DNA from: Paenibacillus glycinis | GTDB lineage: Bacteria > Bacillota > Bacilli > Paenibacillales > Paenibacillaceae | Length of the DNA: 64,000 bases | NCBI RefSeq assembly: GCF_009909185.1 | Contig: NZ_JAAAMV010000013.1 | Span: 112,950-176,949 of the forward strand | Direction: 5' to 3' | Part shown: piece after piece, positions 1 through 7,648 of the stretch | Position numbering within the stretch: position 1 is the stretch's first letter | Layout of the letters: every line of letters begins with the position of its first letter | Translations under genes and position numbers: made by a program | The notes under the pieces: generated by a model | Databases searched by the model: none | The model's input: the letters and a program-made list of their open reading frames with translations, nothing else | What the model was told of the DNA's origin: nothing

Positions 1-230
1 TGCCCGAGGACTATGCCATCATCGGGTTCGATAACATCCAGTCGCGGTTGTTCCTGCCGTTCCAATTGTCGTCCATCAGCAATTCCAAAGGCAAAATGTC
101 CAAAAGAGCGGTGGACATCCTGCTCTACAAAATCAACCATCCGGATTCCACGGAAACCTATCGCGACGTGATCGATACGGCACTGATATTGAGAGACAGC
201 ACGGGGCGATCGGCGAGCGAGCAGGGTTAG
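1..230 (+). CDS. LacI-family transcriptional regulator, C-terminal fragment
   Basis: Only the last 75 codons are in the window; the reading frame is open from base 3 to the TAG at 228-230 and the gene begins upstream. The visible start of the fragment, PEDYAIIGFDNI, is the hallmark strand and loop of the periplasmic-binding-protein-like effector domain of LacI/GalR regulators (usually written P-x-D-x-x-x-x-G-F-D). The N-terminal helix-turn-helix is not visible. It sits directly upstream of, and in the same direction as, a promoter with a near-perfect palindromic operator and a sugar catabolic operon, so it is the likely repressor of that operon. Its ligand cannot be read from the fragment. 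Confidence 0.85.
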   Translation, partial: PEDYAIIGFDNIQSRLFLPFQLSSISNSKGKMSKRAVDILLYKINHPDSTETYRDVIDTALILRDSTGRSASEQG

Positions 231-300
231 GAGAAAGCGTTCGCCTAACTCGTCCGTTTTGCAAACGCATACAACCCGCCGGAAAAATCCCCCAAACGTA

Positions 301-329
301 TTGACAGGAAAATGATGGAGTGTTAATTT
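301..329 (+). promoter_or_regulatory. Candidate sigma-A promoter of the sugar operon
   Basis: TTGACA at 301-306 is a perfect -35 hexamer. It is followed after 17 bp by TAATTT at 324-329, which matches the -10 consensus at only 3 of 6 positions. It lies about 95 bp before the dehydrogenase start, and the palindrome at 330-347 abuts it on the downstream side, as expected for a repressed promoter. Confidence 0.5.
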
Positions 330-347
330 AACATTATCGTTAATGTT
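330..347 (+). promoter_or_regulatory. LacI-type palindromic operator
   Basis: The 18-bp sequence AACATTATCGTTAATGTT is a palindrome with a central CG dinucleotide and only one mismatched pair of positions (8 and 11). That is the usual architecture of LacI/GalR operators. It covers the expected transcription start just downstream of the candidate -10, so binding of the regulator encoded upstream would block initiation. Confidence 0.6.
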
Positions 348-422
348 AACGTTATCTATACCTGCATCCGCATCATTTTGGTGTCGCCGCACTTATCTTA
401 TCGCAATCGGAGGGTGAAGAAG

Positions 423-1460
423 ATGAGCCAAGTTCTAAATACGCCGCAAACGATGACGATCCCGCTGTTCGTGGGACAGGGCAAGATCGCGTACGGGGAG
501 AAGCCGGTCCCGGCTCCGGGCCCGGGGCAGCTGCTGATCGAAGTGAAGGCCAACGCGCTGTGCGGCTCCGACCGAGGCCAGTTCTATGACGGGAGCGCGA
601 CGACGCCGGGCCATGAGGCGGCGGGCGTCGTCGTCGGGACCGGCGAAGGGACCGTTACGGCGGTCGGCATGCCGGGCGTCGTGTTCCTGATGGATTTCTG
701 CGGGGAGTGCCGCAGCTGCAAGCTTGGCTTTACCAATCAATGCCTGGGCAAACGGGCGGACTACGGCTTCTCGCATGACGGGGGATACGGTCCTTACATG
801 GTCGTGAACGAGAACGTGTTCTTCCCGATGGACCCGTCGATCCCGTTCGGCGAAGCGACGATGCTGCTCGATATTATGGGCACGGGCGGCCATGCGATCA
901 AGCGCGCCCTGCAGGTGCATCAGGATATCGAAGCCATCCTCATCGGAGGAGCGGGACCGATCGGTCTCGGCGTGCTGGCGATGGCGAAGCTGCTGCTCGG
1001 CTCCGGGATGCCGGTCTTCGTCATGGATTTCGTGCCGTACCGCCTCGAGCTGGCGAAGCAGATGGGGGCTATCCCGATTAATCTCGCCGAGCAGCAGGCC
1101 AACGACGTCATTCGGGCAGCGGGCTTCGGCGGCGTCGACGCGGCGATCGACACGAGCGGCAAGACGGCGGGACGCCATACGGCGCTTCAGGCGCTGAATC
1201 AGCGCGGCGTGCTCGTGTGCGTCGGTCACGGCCAAGAGCTGAACCTGGACGTGTCGAGCGATCTGATCGCCGCGGAACGGACCGTCCTCGGCAGCGAATA
1301 CTTCCGGTACCAAGAGCTGGCCGAGAATCACGCGCTCATCCTCGAACATCTGCCTTATCTCCGTCAGATCATCACGCACCGGTTCGGCATCGACCGGATT
1401 CAAGAAGCGTACGAACTGTTCTTCCAAGGCGACACCGGAAAGGTGCTGATCGAGCAATGA
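423..1460 (+). CDS. Zinc-dependent medium-chain alcohol/polyol dehydrogenase
   Basis: 345 residues, a normal length for the medium-chain dehydrogenase/reductase family. Catalytic zinc ligands are visible as Cys47 (in CGSD) and the GHE motif at 63-65; the structural zinc site is Cys93, Cys96, Cys99 and Cys107. A Rossmann dinucleotide loop GGAGPIG lies at 175-181. I chose ATG 423 because AGGGTG precedes it at a good distance; an upstream in-frame GTG at 378 has no ribosome binding site. The stop overlaps the next start (ATGA), so it is translationally coupled to a Gfo/Idh/MocA oxidoreductase. Together they probably oxidise a sugar or cyclitol; the substrate cannot be named from sequence. Confidence 0.88.
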   Translation: MSQVLNTPQTMTIPLFVGQGKIAYGEKPVPAPGPGQLLIEVKANALCGSDRGQFYDGSATTPGHEAAGVVVGTGEGTVTAVGMPGVVFLMDFCGECRSCKLGFTNQCLGKRADYGFSHDGGYGPYMVVNENVFFPMDPSIPFGEATMLLDIMGTGGHAIKRALQVHQDIEAILIGGAGPIGLGVLAMAKLLLGSGMPVFVMDFVPYRLELAKQMGAIPINLAEQQANDVIRAAGFGGVDAAIDTSGKTAGRHTALQALNQRGVLVCVGHGQELNLDVSSDLIAAERTVLGSEYFRYQELAENHALILEHLPYLRQIITHRFGIDRIQEAYELFFQGDTGKVLIEQ

Positions 1461-2497
1461 GCGCGGGGGATAAGCTGAAGGTCGCCCTGATCGGAGCCGG
1501 CGGCGCCGCGGGCAGTCTAGGACTGCCGGACGGCTTCCGGTCGGCGGGCAGCTGGGGAATGCAGCACGCGCGGATCTGGTCGTCCCGGCCGGACGTGGAT
1601 TTCTGCGCGATCGTCGGCAGGGACGAGGCGCGGACGCGGGCGAAAGCGGAATCGTTCGGCACTCGGGCGTATACGCGGATCGCGGATATGCTCGCGCAAG
1701 AAACGCCGGACCTGGTCAGCATGTGCCTGCCGAATCAGGGGCATTTCGACGCGACGCTCGAGGTGATCCGGGCGGGGGTTCCTTTGCTCGTGGAGAAGCC
1801 GCTGGTGTTCGACCTTCGGGAGGCCGACATTCTGATGAACGAGGCCGCCAAGAATAATGTCTTCTTCGCGATCAACTTCAACCATCGTTTCGCCAAGCCG
1901 GTGGAGCTGGCCTATGCGGCGATCGCGGAAGGCCGCCTGGGCGAGATTACCTTCGCCTCCTGGCGGTTCGGCGGCGATGGCGGCGGCGCGCATCCGCATG
2001 CCAATCTGATCGAGACGCAGTGCCATGGCATCGACATGCTCGAGCATCTGTGCGGACAGATCGAATCGGTCATGGCGGAGATGACGGACAAGACGGGCGG
2101 CGGCTACCGCACGATGTCGCTCGCGCTTCGTTTCCGCGGCGGCGCGGTCGGCAGTCTGATCGGCACGTACGATTCGTCGTATGCCTATCCCGACACGCAC
2201 CGCGTCGAGATCGACGGCACGCGCGGGCGCTCCGTCATTCACGATACGGTGAAGCGCTACACGTTCCACGCGTCGGGCAGCGAGATCGGAGAGAGCTGGG
2301 AGGCCGGCTACTTCAACGATGCGGACCGCGAGTTCCACCGGACGTTCGACAAGCACGCGGACGCGCTGCTCCAAGCGCTTCGCGCCGGGCGGCGTCCGCC
2401 CGTCGAAGCCGCGGCAGGGTATCGCGCGCTGCTCGTCGCCGAGGCGGCGATCCGTTCGTTCGAGAGCGGTCGAAGGGTAACCGTCGGAGAGTTGTAG
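1457..2497 (+). CDS. Gfo/Idh/MocA-family NAD(P)-dependent oxidoreductase
   Basis: 346 residues. The N-terminal Rossmann fold begins with VALIGAG at 9-15 and the family's EKP motif (cofactor and substrate site) is at 113-115, followed by the alpha/beta substrate domain with the histidine of CHGID. Start ATG 1457 overlaps the stop of the dehydrogenase by four bases. An oddity is an apparent 16-residue stretch, residues 16-31, inside the glycine-rich loop: without it the protein would read IGAG-SWGMQHARIW, the usual form. The DNA of this stretch contains a short palindrome. It is probably a sugar or inositol dehydrogenase working with its neighbour; the substrate is unknown. Confidence 0.88.
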   Translation: MSAGDKLKVALIGAGGAAGSLGLPDGFRSAGSWGMQHARIWSSRPDVDFCAIVGRDEARTRAKAESFGTRAYTRIADMLAQETPDLVSMCLPNQGHFDATLEVIRAGVPLLVEKPLVFDLREADILMNEAAKNNVFFAINFNHRFAKPVELAYAAIAEGRLGEITFASWRFGGDGGGAHPHANLIETQCHGIDMLEHLCGQIESVMAEMTDKTGGGYRTMSLALRFRGGAVGSLIGTYDSSYAYPDTHRVEIDGTRGRSVIHDTVKRYTFHASGSEIGESWEAGYFNDADREFHRTFDKHADALLQALRAGRRPPVEAAAGYRALLVAEAAIRSFESGRRVTVGEL

Positions 2498-2655
2498 TCT
2501 GGTGCCGGCCCGAGCCTTGAAGGCAGGGCCGGCCTGCAGACGGACGCGGACGCGCTCGTCACGAGCGCAGCTATGTACGCGCGGACGCGCGCGAGCCTGG
2601 CGATGCTGGCGGCGAGGAATGGAGCAGGGAACGAACGGAGAGGAGCACGACCCGC

Positions 2656-3462
2656 ATGACGGTTCATGAATCAACTCGGAGGAAGCTGTTTCTATCCGAT
2701 ATCGACGGCACCTTGATGAACAGCCGGAAGCAAGTCCGAGCCGAAGATATCGAAGCGGTCCGGGAGGCGCACCGGCAGGGCGTCGTCATCGCGCTCGCAT
2801 CCGGGCGCATGCACGCGGAGATCGTGCAGGTCATCGAGCTGCTGGGCGTGCCGTGCTACGCGATCTGCCAGAACGGCGCCGATCTCGTCGGCTTGGACGG
2901 CAATGTCCTTCGGTCGTTTCGCTACGAGGCGGACCTGGCGTTGTCCGTTCAAGCGTTCACGGACGAGGAAGGCCTCGTCCCCGTGATCTGCAGCGCCGAG
3001 GGCAATTTCGTCGCGGACTTGAATCCGCGTGCCGTGCAGGTGGGCAAGCGATTCTTGACGCCGCTGCGCGAGCGCAGGCAGCTCGCGGCGGACATCGCGG
3101 ACGGGATGCCGGTCACGAAGTTCTCCGTATACGGCGAGGTTCCGGCGCTGCAAGCGATGCTGGAGCGGCTGCGGGAGCGGTTCGGCGGCCGGATCACGGC
3201 TTCGTTCTCCGATCCGGACGGCGTCGACGTCATGCCCGGGCGCGTCGATAAAGGCGCGGCCGCGGAAGCGCTGATGGCGCTGCTCGGGATCGGCCCGGCG
3301 GATACGGCGTGCATCGGCGATTCCTTCAACGATCTGGCGATGTTCCGGGCGTGCGCGCACAGCGTCGCGATGTCCCATTCGCCGCAGGAAGTACGCCGCG
3401 CCGCGGCGCATGCGGCCGATACGGTTGCCTTGGCGCTGCGCGAATGGCTGGCCGAAGAATAA
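2656..3462 (+). CDS. Cof-type HAD-superfamily sugar phosphatase
   Basis: 268 residues, the typical length for HAD class IIB (Cof/YidA) phosphatases. Motif I is DIDGT, with nucleophile Asp15 and Asp17; the late motif GDSFNDLAMF supplies the metal-binding acidic residues, and the lysine before it is in VDKG. GAGAGGAGC upstream supports the ATG at 2656. It is the third gene of the LacI-controlled operon, 158 bp after the oxidoreductase; that gap holds nothing recognisable. Enzymes of this family hydrolyse sugar phosphates or cofactor phosphates in the cytoplasm with loose specificity, so a role in sugar-phosphate housekeeping is inferred. Confidence 0.85.
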   Translation: MTVHESTRRKLFLSDIDGTLMNSRKQVRAEDIEAVREAHRQGVVIALASGRMHAEIVQVIELLGVPCYAICQNGADLVGLDGNVLRSFRYEADLALSVQAFTDEEGLVPVICSAEGNFVADLNPRAVQVGKRFLTPLRERRQLAADIADGMPVTKFSVYGEVPALQAMLERLRERFGGRITASFSDPDGVDVMPGRVDKGAAAEALMALLGIGPADTACIGDSFNDLAMFRACAHSVAMSHSPQEVRRAAAHAADTVALALREWLAEE

Positions 3463-3522
3463 CGTGGCCCTCAGTCTATCCTCTATTATCTATCATTTAT
3501 CATCCCGGAAGAGGTGTACCCC

Positions 3523-5502
3523 TTGTCCAGTCAAACAACGCACGCGCACATGCGGCCGACAACCTATAAGCATCAGACCGTGACCAACCTGCCGGTCCGC
3601 TCGGTAAGCATCGACGATGCCTTCTGGGCGCCGAAGCTGAAGGTGCTGCGCGACACGACCGTGCATGACGTGCTGAACAAATTCGAGCAGGACGGCGCCC
3701 TGCGCAACTTCGACTTCGTGGCTGCCGGCGCCGAGGGCTATCACAGCGGGGAGCCGTGGTTCGACGGGCTGCTCTACGAAACGCTTCGCGGGATATCGGA
3801 TATCCTGGCGGTTCATGACGACGAAGCGTTGGACCGCAGAGTCGACGAGATCGCGGCGAAGATCGCCGCGGCGCAGGATGCCGTCGGCGACGGCTATATC
3901 AACACGTATACGCTGCTTGACCGGCCGACCCAGCGCTGGGGCGAGAACGGCGGCAATCTGCGCTGGCAGCACGACGTGTACAACGCGGGCTGTCTCATCG
4001 AAGCGGGCGTGCACCATTACCGGGCCACGGGCAAGACGTCGCTGCTCGCGGTCGCGGTCAAGTTCGCCAATCATATGAGCGGCTTGATGGGGCCGCCGCC
4101 CAAGCGCAATATCGTCCCGGCGCACTCGCTGCCGGAGGAAGCGGTGCTTAAGCTGCACCAGCTGGCCGTCGACGAGCCCGGGCTGGCGGATACGCTGAAC
4201 CTGCCGTTCGCGGCATCCGATTACTTGGCGCTCGCCGCGTTCTGGATCCACAACCGGGGCAACCACGAAGGCCGAGCGTCCCATGACGGCGAATACGCCC
4301 AAGACCATAAGCCGGTGCTGGAGCAGGACGAAGCCGTCGGGCACGCGGTGCGCGCGACGCTGCTCTATGCGGGCTTGACGTCGCTGCATCTGGCGACCGG
4401 CGAAGCCGCGTACCTGGAGACGGCCAAGAAGCTGTGGGACAATATCGCCTACCGCAAATCGCATATTACCGGCGGGGTCGGCGCCATACATCACGACGAG
4501 AAGTTCGGAGGCGAGTACGAGCTGCCCGACAACGGGTATTTGGAAACCTGCGCGGGCGTAGGCGTGGGCTTTTTCAGCTGGAATCTGTTTCTCGCGACCG
4601 GGGAGAGCCGATACATCGATAAGCTGGAGACGATCCTGTACAATATCGTGCTGGCGGGAAGGTCCATGAACGGCCATAAATATTTCTACGAGAACCCGCT
4701 CGTCAGCGACGGCGGCCACAACCGGTGGGAATGGCATGCCTGTCCGTGCTGCCCGCCGATGATCGTCAAGCTGCTGCCGGAGCTGGCTTCCTACGTTTAT
4801 GCGCAGGACGGGAACGGCGTTTATGTCAATTTATTCATCGCAAGCGAGGGCGCGCTGCGGGTCGGGGACGTGCCGGTGCGGCTGAAGCAGCAAACCTTGT
4901 ATCCGTGGGACGGGGCGGTCGCGATCGCGGTTACGCCGGAACGCGAGGCGCGGTTCGACGTTCGCGTGCGGATTCCGGAGTGGTGCGCGCGGTACGCGAT
5001 CGCCGTCAACGGCCAAGAGGCGGCATACGACGCGATCAACGGGTACGCGGTTCTAACCCGCACATGGGCAAAGGGCGATGTCATCCGGCTGGACTTGGAG
5101 CTGTCGGTCGATCTGATCGGCGCCCATCCCAAGGTGACGACCCATGCGAACCGGGCCGCAATCAGACGGGGGCCGGTGCTGTACTGCCTCGAGTCCATGG
5201 ATAACGAGCGTTACGCCGGGGGCGTCGCGAACTACGCGCGCGAGGCGTTGGACAAGCAAGTGCGCCTGAACCGCAGGCTGCCGCCCACGCCCGTATTCGA
5301 GACGCGGTACGACCCTGATTTCTTCGACGGCGCCGTGATCATCCGAACGGAGGACGCCGACGGCCATCCGTTGACGGCCATCCCGTATCCGTATTGGAAC
5401 AATCGGTCGCGCGGCACGATGGACATCTGGCTCGCGTACGACCATGCGGCGGGCACGGAAGGCTGGGACGACCGCCTATATCGTACTATCACGCGCGCGT
5501 GA
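3523..5502 (+). CDS. GH127 beta-L-arabinofuranosidase
   Basis: About 659 residues with no signal peptide, so cytoplasmic. It reads as a GH127 (alpha/alpha)6-barrel enzyme. The zinc/nucleophile centre described for Bifidobacterium HypBA1 (Glu338, Cys340, Cys417, Cys418) can be placed here as Glu341 and Cys343 (in LETC) and Cys409/Cys410 (in CPCCPP); the last cysteine is the expected nucleophile. The start is taken as TTG 3523 because GGAAGAGGTG lies six bases before it; an in-frame GTG at 3514 falls inside that ribosome binding site. It is the last gene of the operon and implies that the substrate is an L-arabinofuranose-containing oligosaccharide. Confidence 0.9.
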   Translation: MSSQTTHAHMRPTTYKHQTVTNLPVRSVSIDDAFWAPKLKVLRDTTVHDVLNKFEQDGALRNFDFVAAGAEGYHSGEPWFDGLLYETLRGISDILAVHDDEALDRRVDEIAAKIAAAQDAVGDGYINTYTLLDRPTQRWGENGGNLRWQHDVYNAGCLIEAGVHHYRATGKTSLLAVAVKFANHMSGLMGPPPKRNIVPAHSLPEEAVLKLHQLAVDEPGLADTLNLPFAASDYLALAAFWIHNRGNHEGRASHDGEYAQDHKPVLEQDEAVGHAVRATLLYAGLTSLHLATGEAAYLETAKKLWDNIAYRKSHITGGVGAIHHDEKFGGEYELPDNGYLETCAGVGVGFFSWNLFLATGESRYIDKLETILYNIVLAGRSMNGHKYFYENPLVSDGGHNRWEWHACPCCPPMIVKLLPELASYVYAQDGNGVYVNLFIASEGALRVGDVPVRLKQQTLYPWDGAVAIAVTPEREARFDVRVRIPEWCARYAIAVNGQEAAYDAINGYAVLTRTWAKGDVIRLDLELSVDLIGAHPKVTTHANRAAIRRGPVLYCLESMDNERYAGGVANYAREALDKQVRLNRRLPPTPVFETRYDPDFFDGAVIIRTEDADGHPLTAIPYPYWNNRSRGTMDIWLAYDHAAGTEGWDDRLYRTITRA

Positions 5503-5532
5503 ATCGGAATCAAGCCATACGAAGGAAGCAGT

Positions 5533-5566
5533 AAAGGCGGCAGTCCGAGGACTGCCGCCTTTGTTC
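5533..5566 (+). terminator. Rho-independent terminator after the GH127 gene
   Basis: A perfect inverted repeat: AAAGGCGGCAGTCC, a GA loop, then the complementary GGACTGCCGCCTTT. It begins 31 bp after the stop codon. The T tract is short (TTTGTT), but stem strength and position fit the end of the sugar operon. Confidence 0.75.
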
Positions 5567-5774
5567 GGGTTCGCGGGCCGGCAAGCGATCAACGAGGCAG
5601 TCGGGCTGCAAGCGCAACGATGTCAGGTGCCGGTCGGCGGTGAGCCGAACGGCGAACCGATACGGCATGGGGTTAGAACATCCGAGTCGAATCCGGGCGG
5701 TTTGGCGGAGCGCTAGGCCGAAGGACCCGATTCGCCGCGGAATGGCGCCGTTTCGTCTGGTTCTTCTTCCGATT
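5567..5774. other. Intergenic stretch, nothing recognised
   Basis: Between the terminator and the PhoP-box-like repeats I see no convincing gene, RNA or repeat. Short open frames here lack ribosome binding sites. Confidence 0.5.
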
Positions 5775-5800
5775 TTCATAAACCTTTACAAAAATACCAT
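5775..5800 (+). promoter_or_regulatory. Possible PhoP box and promoter before the metallophosphoesterase
   Basis: TTCATA at 5775-5780 and TTACAA at 5786-5791 lie exactly 11 bp apart, with a weaker TTCTTC at 5764-5769. This is the spacing of TT(A/C/T)A(A/C/T)A repeats bound by PhoP in Bacillus. TACCAT at 5795-5800 could be a -10 element. The site is weaker than the one at 7449-7487. Confidence 0.35.
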
Positions 5801-5884
5801 ATCAGCTTAATGGACAAGCAATACTCGCTCGCTAGCATGAGGATGGCACTTGAAAAATTGGGGATTTCCAGGAGGAGAGAAGCA

Positions 5885-6724
5885 ATGAGATTGGTTCTGA
5901 TGGGCGACTTGCATTATCACGAGATCGATGCGACGATACCGGGGTTGCCGGAGGCTAGAACTGCTTTCTACCACACCTTGCTGGAACGATTTCTGAACAC
6001 GGACGCCGATTTGCATATATCGCTTGGAGACCTGACGAATTTCGGCTCGCCCTCGGAGCTGCAGGAAGTGTACGCGCTGCTGCGGCGCGAGGAACGGACG
6101 TTCGTTCACGTGCTGGGCAACCATGACGTCTACTCGCAGACGCGCCGGCAGGTGCTGGCGATCACGGGACAGGAGCGCTACCGGGCGATCGACACGGACG
6201 AGGCGATGCTGGTCTTTCTGGATACGGCCAGAGAGATGGACACCGCCGACTGGAGCGGGTGGATCGACGAGGAGCAGCTGCAGTGGCTGGAAGCCATGGT
6301 GGAGCAATCCGGCACGAAGCCGCTGCTCGTCTTCGGCCATCATCCCGTCTATCAGACCACGACCCGATCCGAGATGGACAAGGGCTCGATTCATCCGAGC
6401 ATCGACATGTGGCGCATTCTGGACCGCAAACAAGGGACGGGCGTGTATTTCAACGGCCATACGCACGTGAACTCGATCGTCGCGCGGAAGAACTGGACCT
6501 TCGTGCAGCTCGCCGCCTGCCTGGACGAGCCCGGCTTTCGCATCGTGGAGCTGGAGGGCGGGCGGATCCGGATCGCGCCGGTGGATCTGACGGATAAAGC
6601 CATGCTGGCGCATGCGGCCACGATGCACTTGCATATGTCGCATTTCCGCCATAATCCGAACGCCCGCGGATTGGACGCGGACCGTCAATCCGAGATTCGC
6701 TTGACGACTGCGGCACAGCCTTGA
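5885..6724 (+). CDS. Calcineurin-like metallophosphoesterase (possible phosphodiesterase)
   Basis: 279 residues with the full set of binuclear metal motifs: GDLHYH (Asp8, His10), GDLTN, GNHDVY, GHHPV and NGHTHVN. No signal peptide, so cytoplasmic. ATG 5885 is preceded by AGGAGGAGAG; a longer frame from 5810 has no ribosome binding site. The layout resembles class III phosphodiesterases such as the glycerophosphodiesterase GpdQ and cyclic-nucleotide phosphodiesterase CpdA. Its place 17 bp upstream of glpP and before a glycerol-phosphate uptake operon favours a glycerophosphodiester or related phosphodiester as substrate, but that is inference. Confidence 0.85.
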   Translation: MRLVLMGDLHYHEIDATIPGLPEARTAFYHTLLERFLNTDADLHISLGDLTNFGSPSELQEVYALLRREERTFVHVLGNHDVYSQTRRQVLAITGQERYRAIDTDEAMLVFLDTAREMDTADWSGWIDEEQLQWLEAMVEQSGTKPLLVFGHHPVYQTTTRSEMDKGSIHPSIDMWRILDRKQGTGVYFNGHTHVNSIVARKNWTFVQLAACLDEPGFRIVELEGGRIRIAPVDLTDKAMLAHAATMHLHMSHFRHNPNARGLDADRQSEIRLTTAAQP

Positions 6725-6741
6725 TGACGGAGGGAAAAGGA

Positions 6742-7479
6742 ATGAAGCACGCCGCGAGCCATGCCGCTTTCCTGGAAGGCCTCGTCGCGCACCGAATGAT
6801 CGCTTCGATCAAGGACCCTCGGCATATCGAGACCGCCTTGTCGCTGCGCGGCCAATTAAGCGGGGTCTTCCTGTTGACCGGGCACATCGGCGTCCTGAAG
6901 GGGTACGTGGACGTGTTCAAGGAGCATCAGCTGCCGGTCTTCCTGCATCTGGAGAAGATCGGGGGCCTCAGCACGGACAATTACGGCCTGGATTATCTCG
7001 CGAAGGTCATCAAGCCGACCGGCATCATCTCGACGAAAACCAACGTGGTGAAAACCGCGAAGAAGCTGGGCCTGATCACCGTCCAGCGCTTCTTCCTCGT
7101 CGACAGCGAAGGCTTGGACAATATCGCGAAGAGCATCTGCCAGAGCGAGCCGGACATCATCGAAGTCATGCCCGCGCGCATCCCCGACATGATCGACAAG
7201 GTGAAGGCGTTCGCCTCGGTGCCGATCATTACCGGCGGCCTGCTCTACGAGCAGAGTCAGGCGGAGGAGTGTCTGAGGCACGGCGCGGCCGCGATCTCGA
7301 CGTCGAAGCCCGAGCTGTGGCGATGCGCTGGACCCGCGCCGGTCAAGGCCGAAGGCCGGAAGGCGGACGCGGCTACTCCCGTCGCGCGCCATCGGAAGAC
7401 GCTTCCGCTCGCGCAGATCGGCTGCGGGCTGGCCGCGCTCTTCGAATATTCATACAATCTTTGCAACCAGATAACATAG
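6742..7479 (+). CDS. glpP: GlpP, glycerol-3-phosphate-responsive mRNA antiterminator
   Basis: Residues 1-194 match the whole GlpP family: an alpha/beta barrel with IKDP near residue 20, FLLTGHI, FLHLEKIGG, GIISTK, QRFFLVDS, IEVMPA, ITGGLL and the C-terminal ISTSKPELWR. With glycerol 3-phosphate bound, GlpP binds leader mRNA and prevents termination. ATG 6742 follows GGAGGGAAAAGG. Unusually, the frame runs on for 51 residues (195-245) beyond the normal end; this tail is alanine/arginine-rich and ends inside the regulatory DNA of the next operon, which suggests loss of the original stop or a frameshift. A terminator that GlpP could control lies 60 bp downstream. Confidence 0.9.
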   Translation: MKHAASHAAFLEGLVAHRMIASIKDPRHIETALSLRGQLSGVFLLTGHIGVLKGYVDVFKEHQLPVFLHLEKIGGLSTDNYGLDYLAKVIKPTGIISTKTNVVKTAKKLGLITVQRFFLVDSEGLDNIAKSICQSEPDIIEVMPARIPDMIDKVKAFASVPIITGGLLYEQSQAEECLRHGAAAISTSKPELWRCAGPAPVKAEGRKADAATPVARHRKTLPLAQIGCGLAALFEYSYNLCNQIT

Positions 7480-7502
7480 ATTTAACGAACGCCGGTTATG
7501 AT
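7449..7502 (+). promoter_or_regulatory. PhoP-box-like repeats and promoter of the Ugp-type operon
   Basis: Four hexamers lie at exact 11-bp intervals: TTCATA (7449), TTTGCA (7460), ATAACA (7471) and TTAACG (7482). Against the PhoP repeat consensus TT(A/C/T)A(A/C/T)A they score 6, 5, 5 and 5 of 6. TATGAT at 7497-7502 is a good -10 element nine bases after the last repeat, and no normal -35 is present, as expected of an activator-dependent promoter. The site overlaps the unusual 3' tail of glpP. Confidence 0.6.
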
Positions 7503-7540
7503 TCATTATGAAAAGTAAATAGCGAACGGTTGGAGTATTG

Positions 7541-7600
7541 GAGAAACCTTATCCGCTCGAGGACATGCCTTGTCCTCGGCAGGATTAAGGTTTCTTTTTT
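7541..7600 (+). promoter_or_regulatory. Leader terminator, probable GlpP antitermination target
   Basis: AGAAACCTTATCC (about 7542-7554) pairs with GGATTAAGGTTTCT (7582-7594), followed by a run of T. A second small hairpin, CGAGGACA/TGTCCTCG, forms inside the loop. This is a complete intrinsic terminator placed between the promoter at 7497 and the first gene at 7649. Because glpP lies immediately upstream and the operon downstream is of glycerol-phosphate type, this is the expected site where GlpP plus glycerol 3-phosphate would allow read-through, as known for glpD, glpFK and glpTQ leaders in Bacillus subtilis. Confidence 0.75.
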
Positions 7601-7648
7601 TGCGCCTCCGGTCGTATCCCAGGATAAGAAAAGGTGGAGGATTAGGGA

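Noticed and set aside
5444..5716. 90-codon open frame over the GH127 terminator
   Set aside because: It runs through the terminator hairpin and lacks a ribosome binding site.
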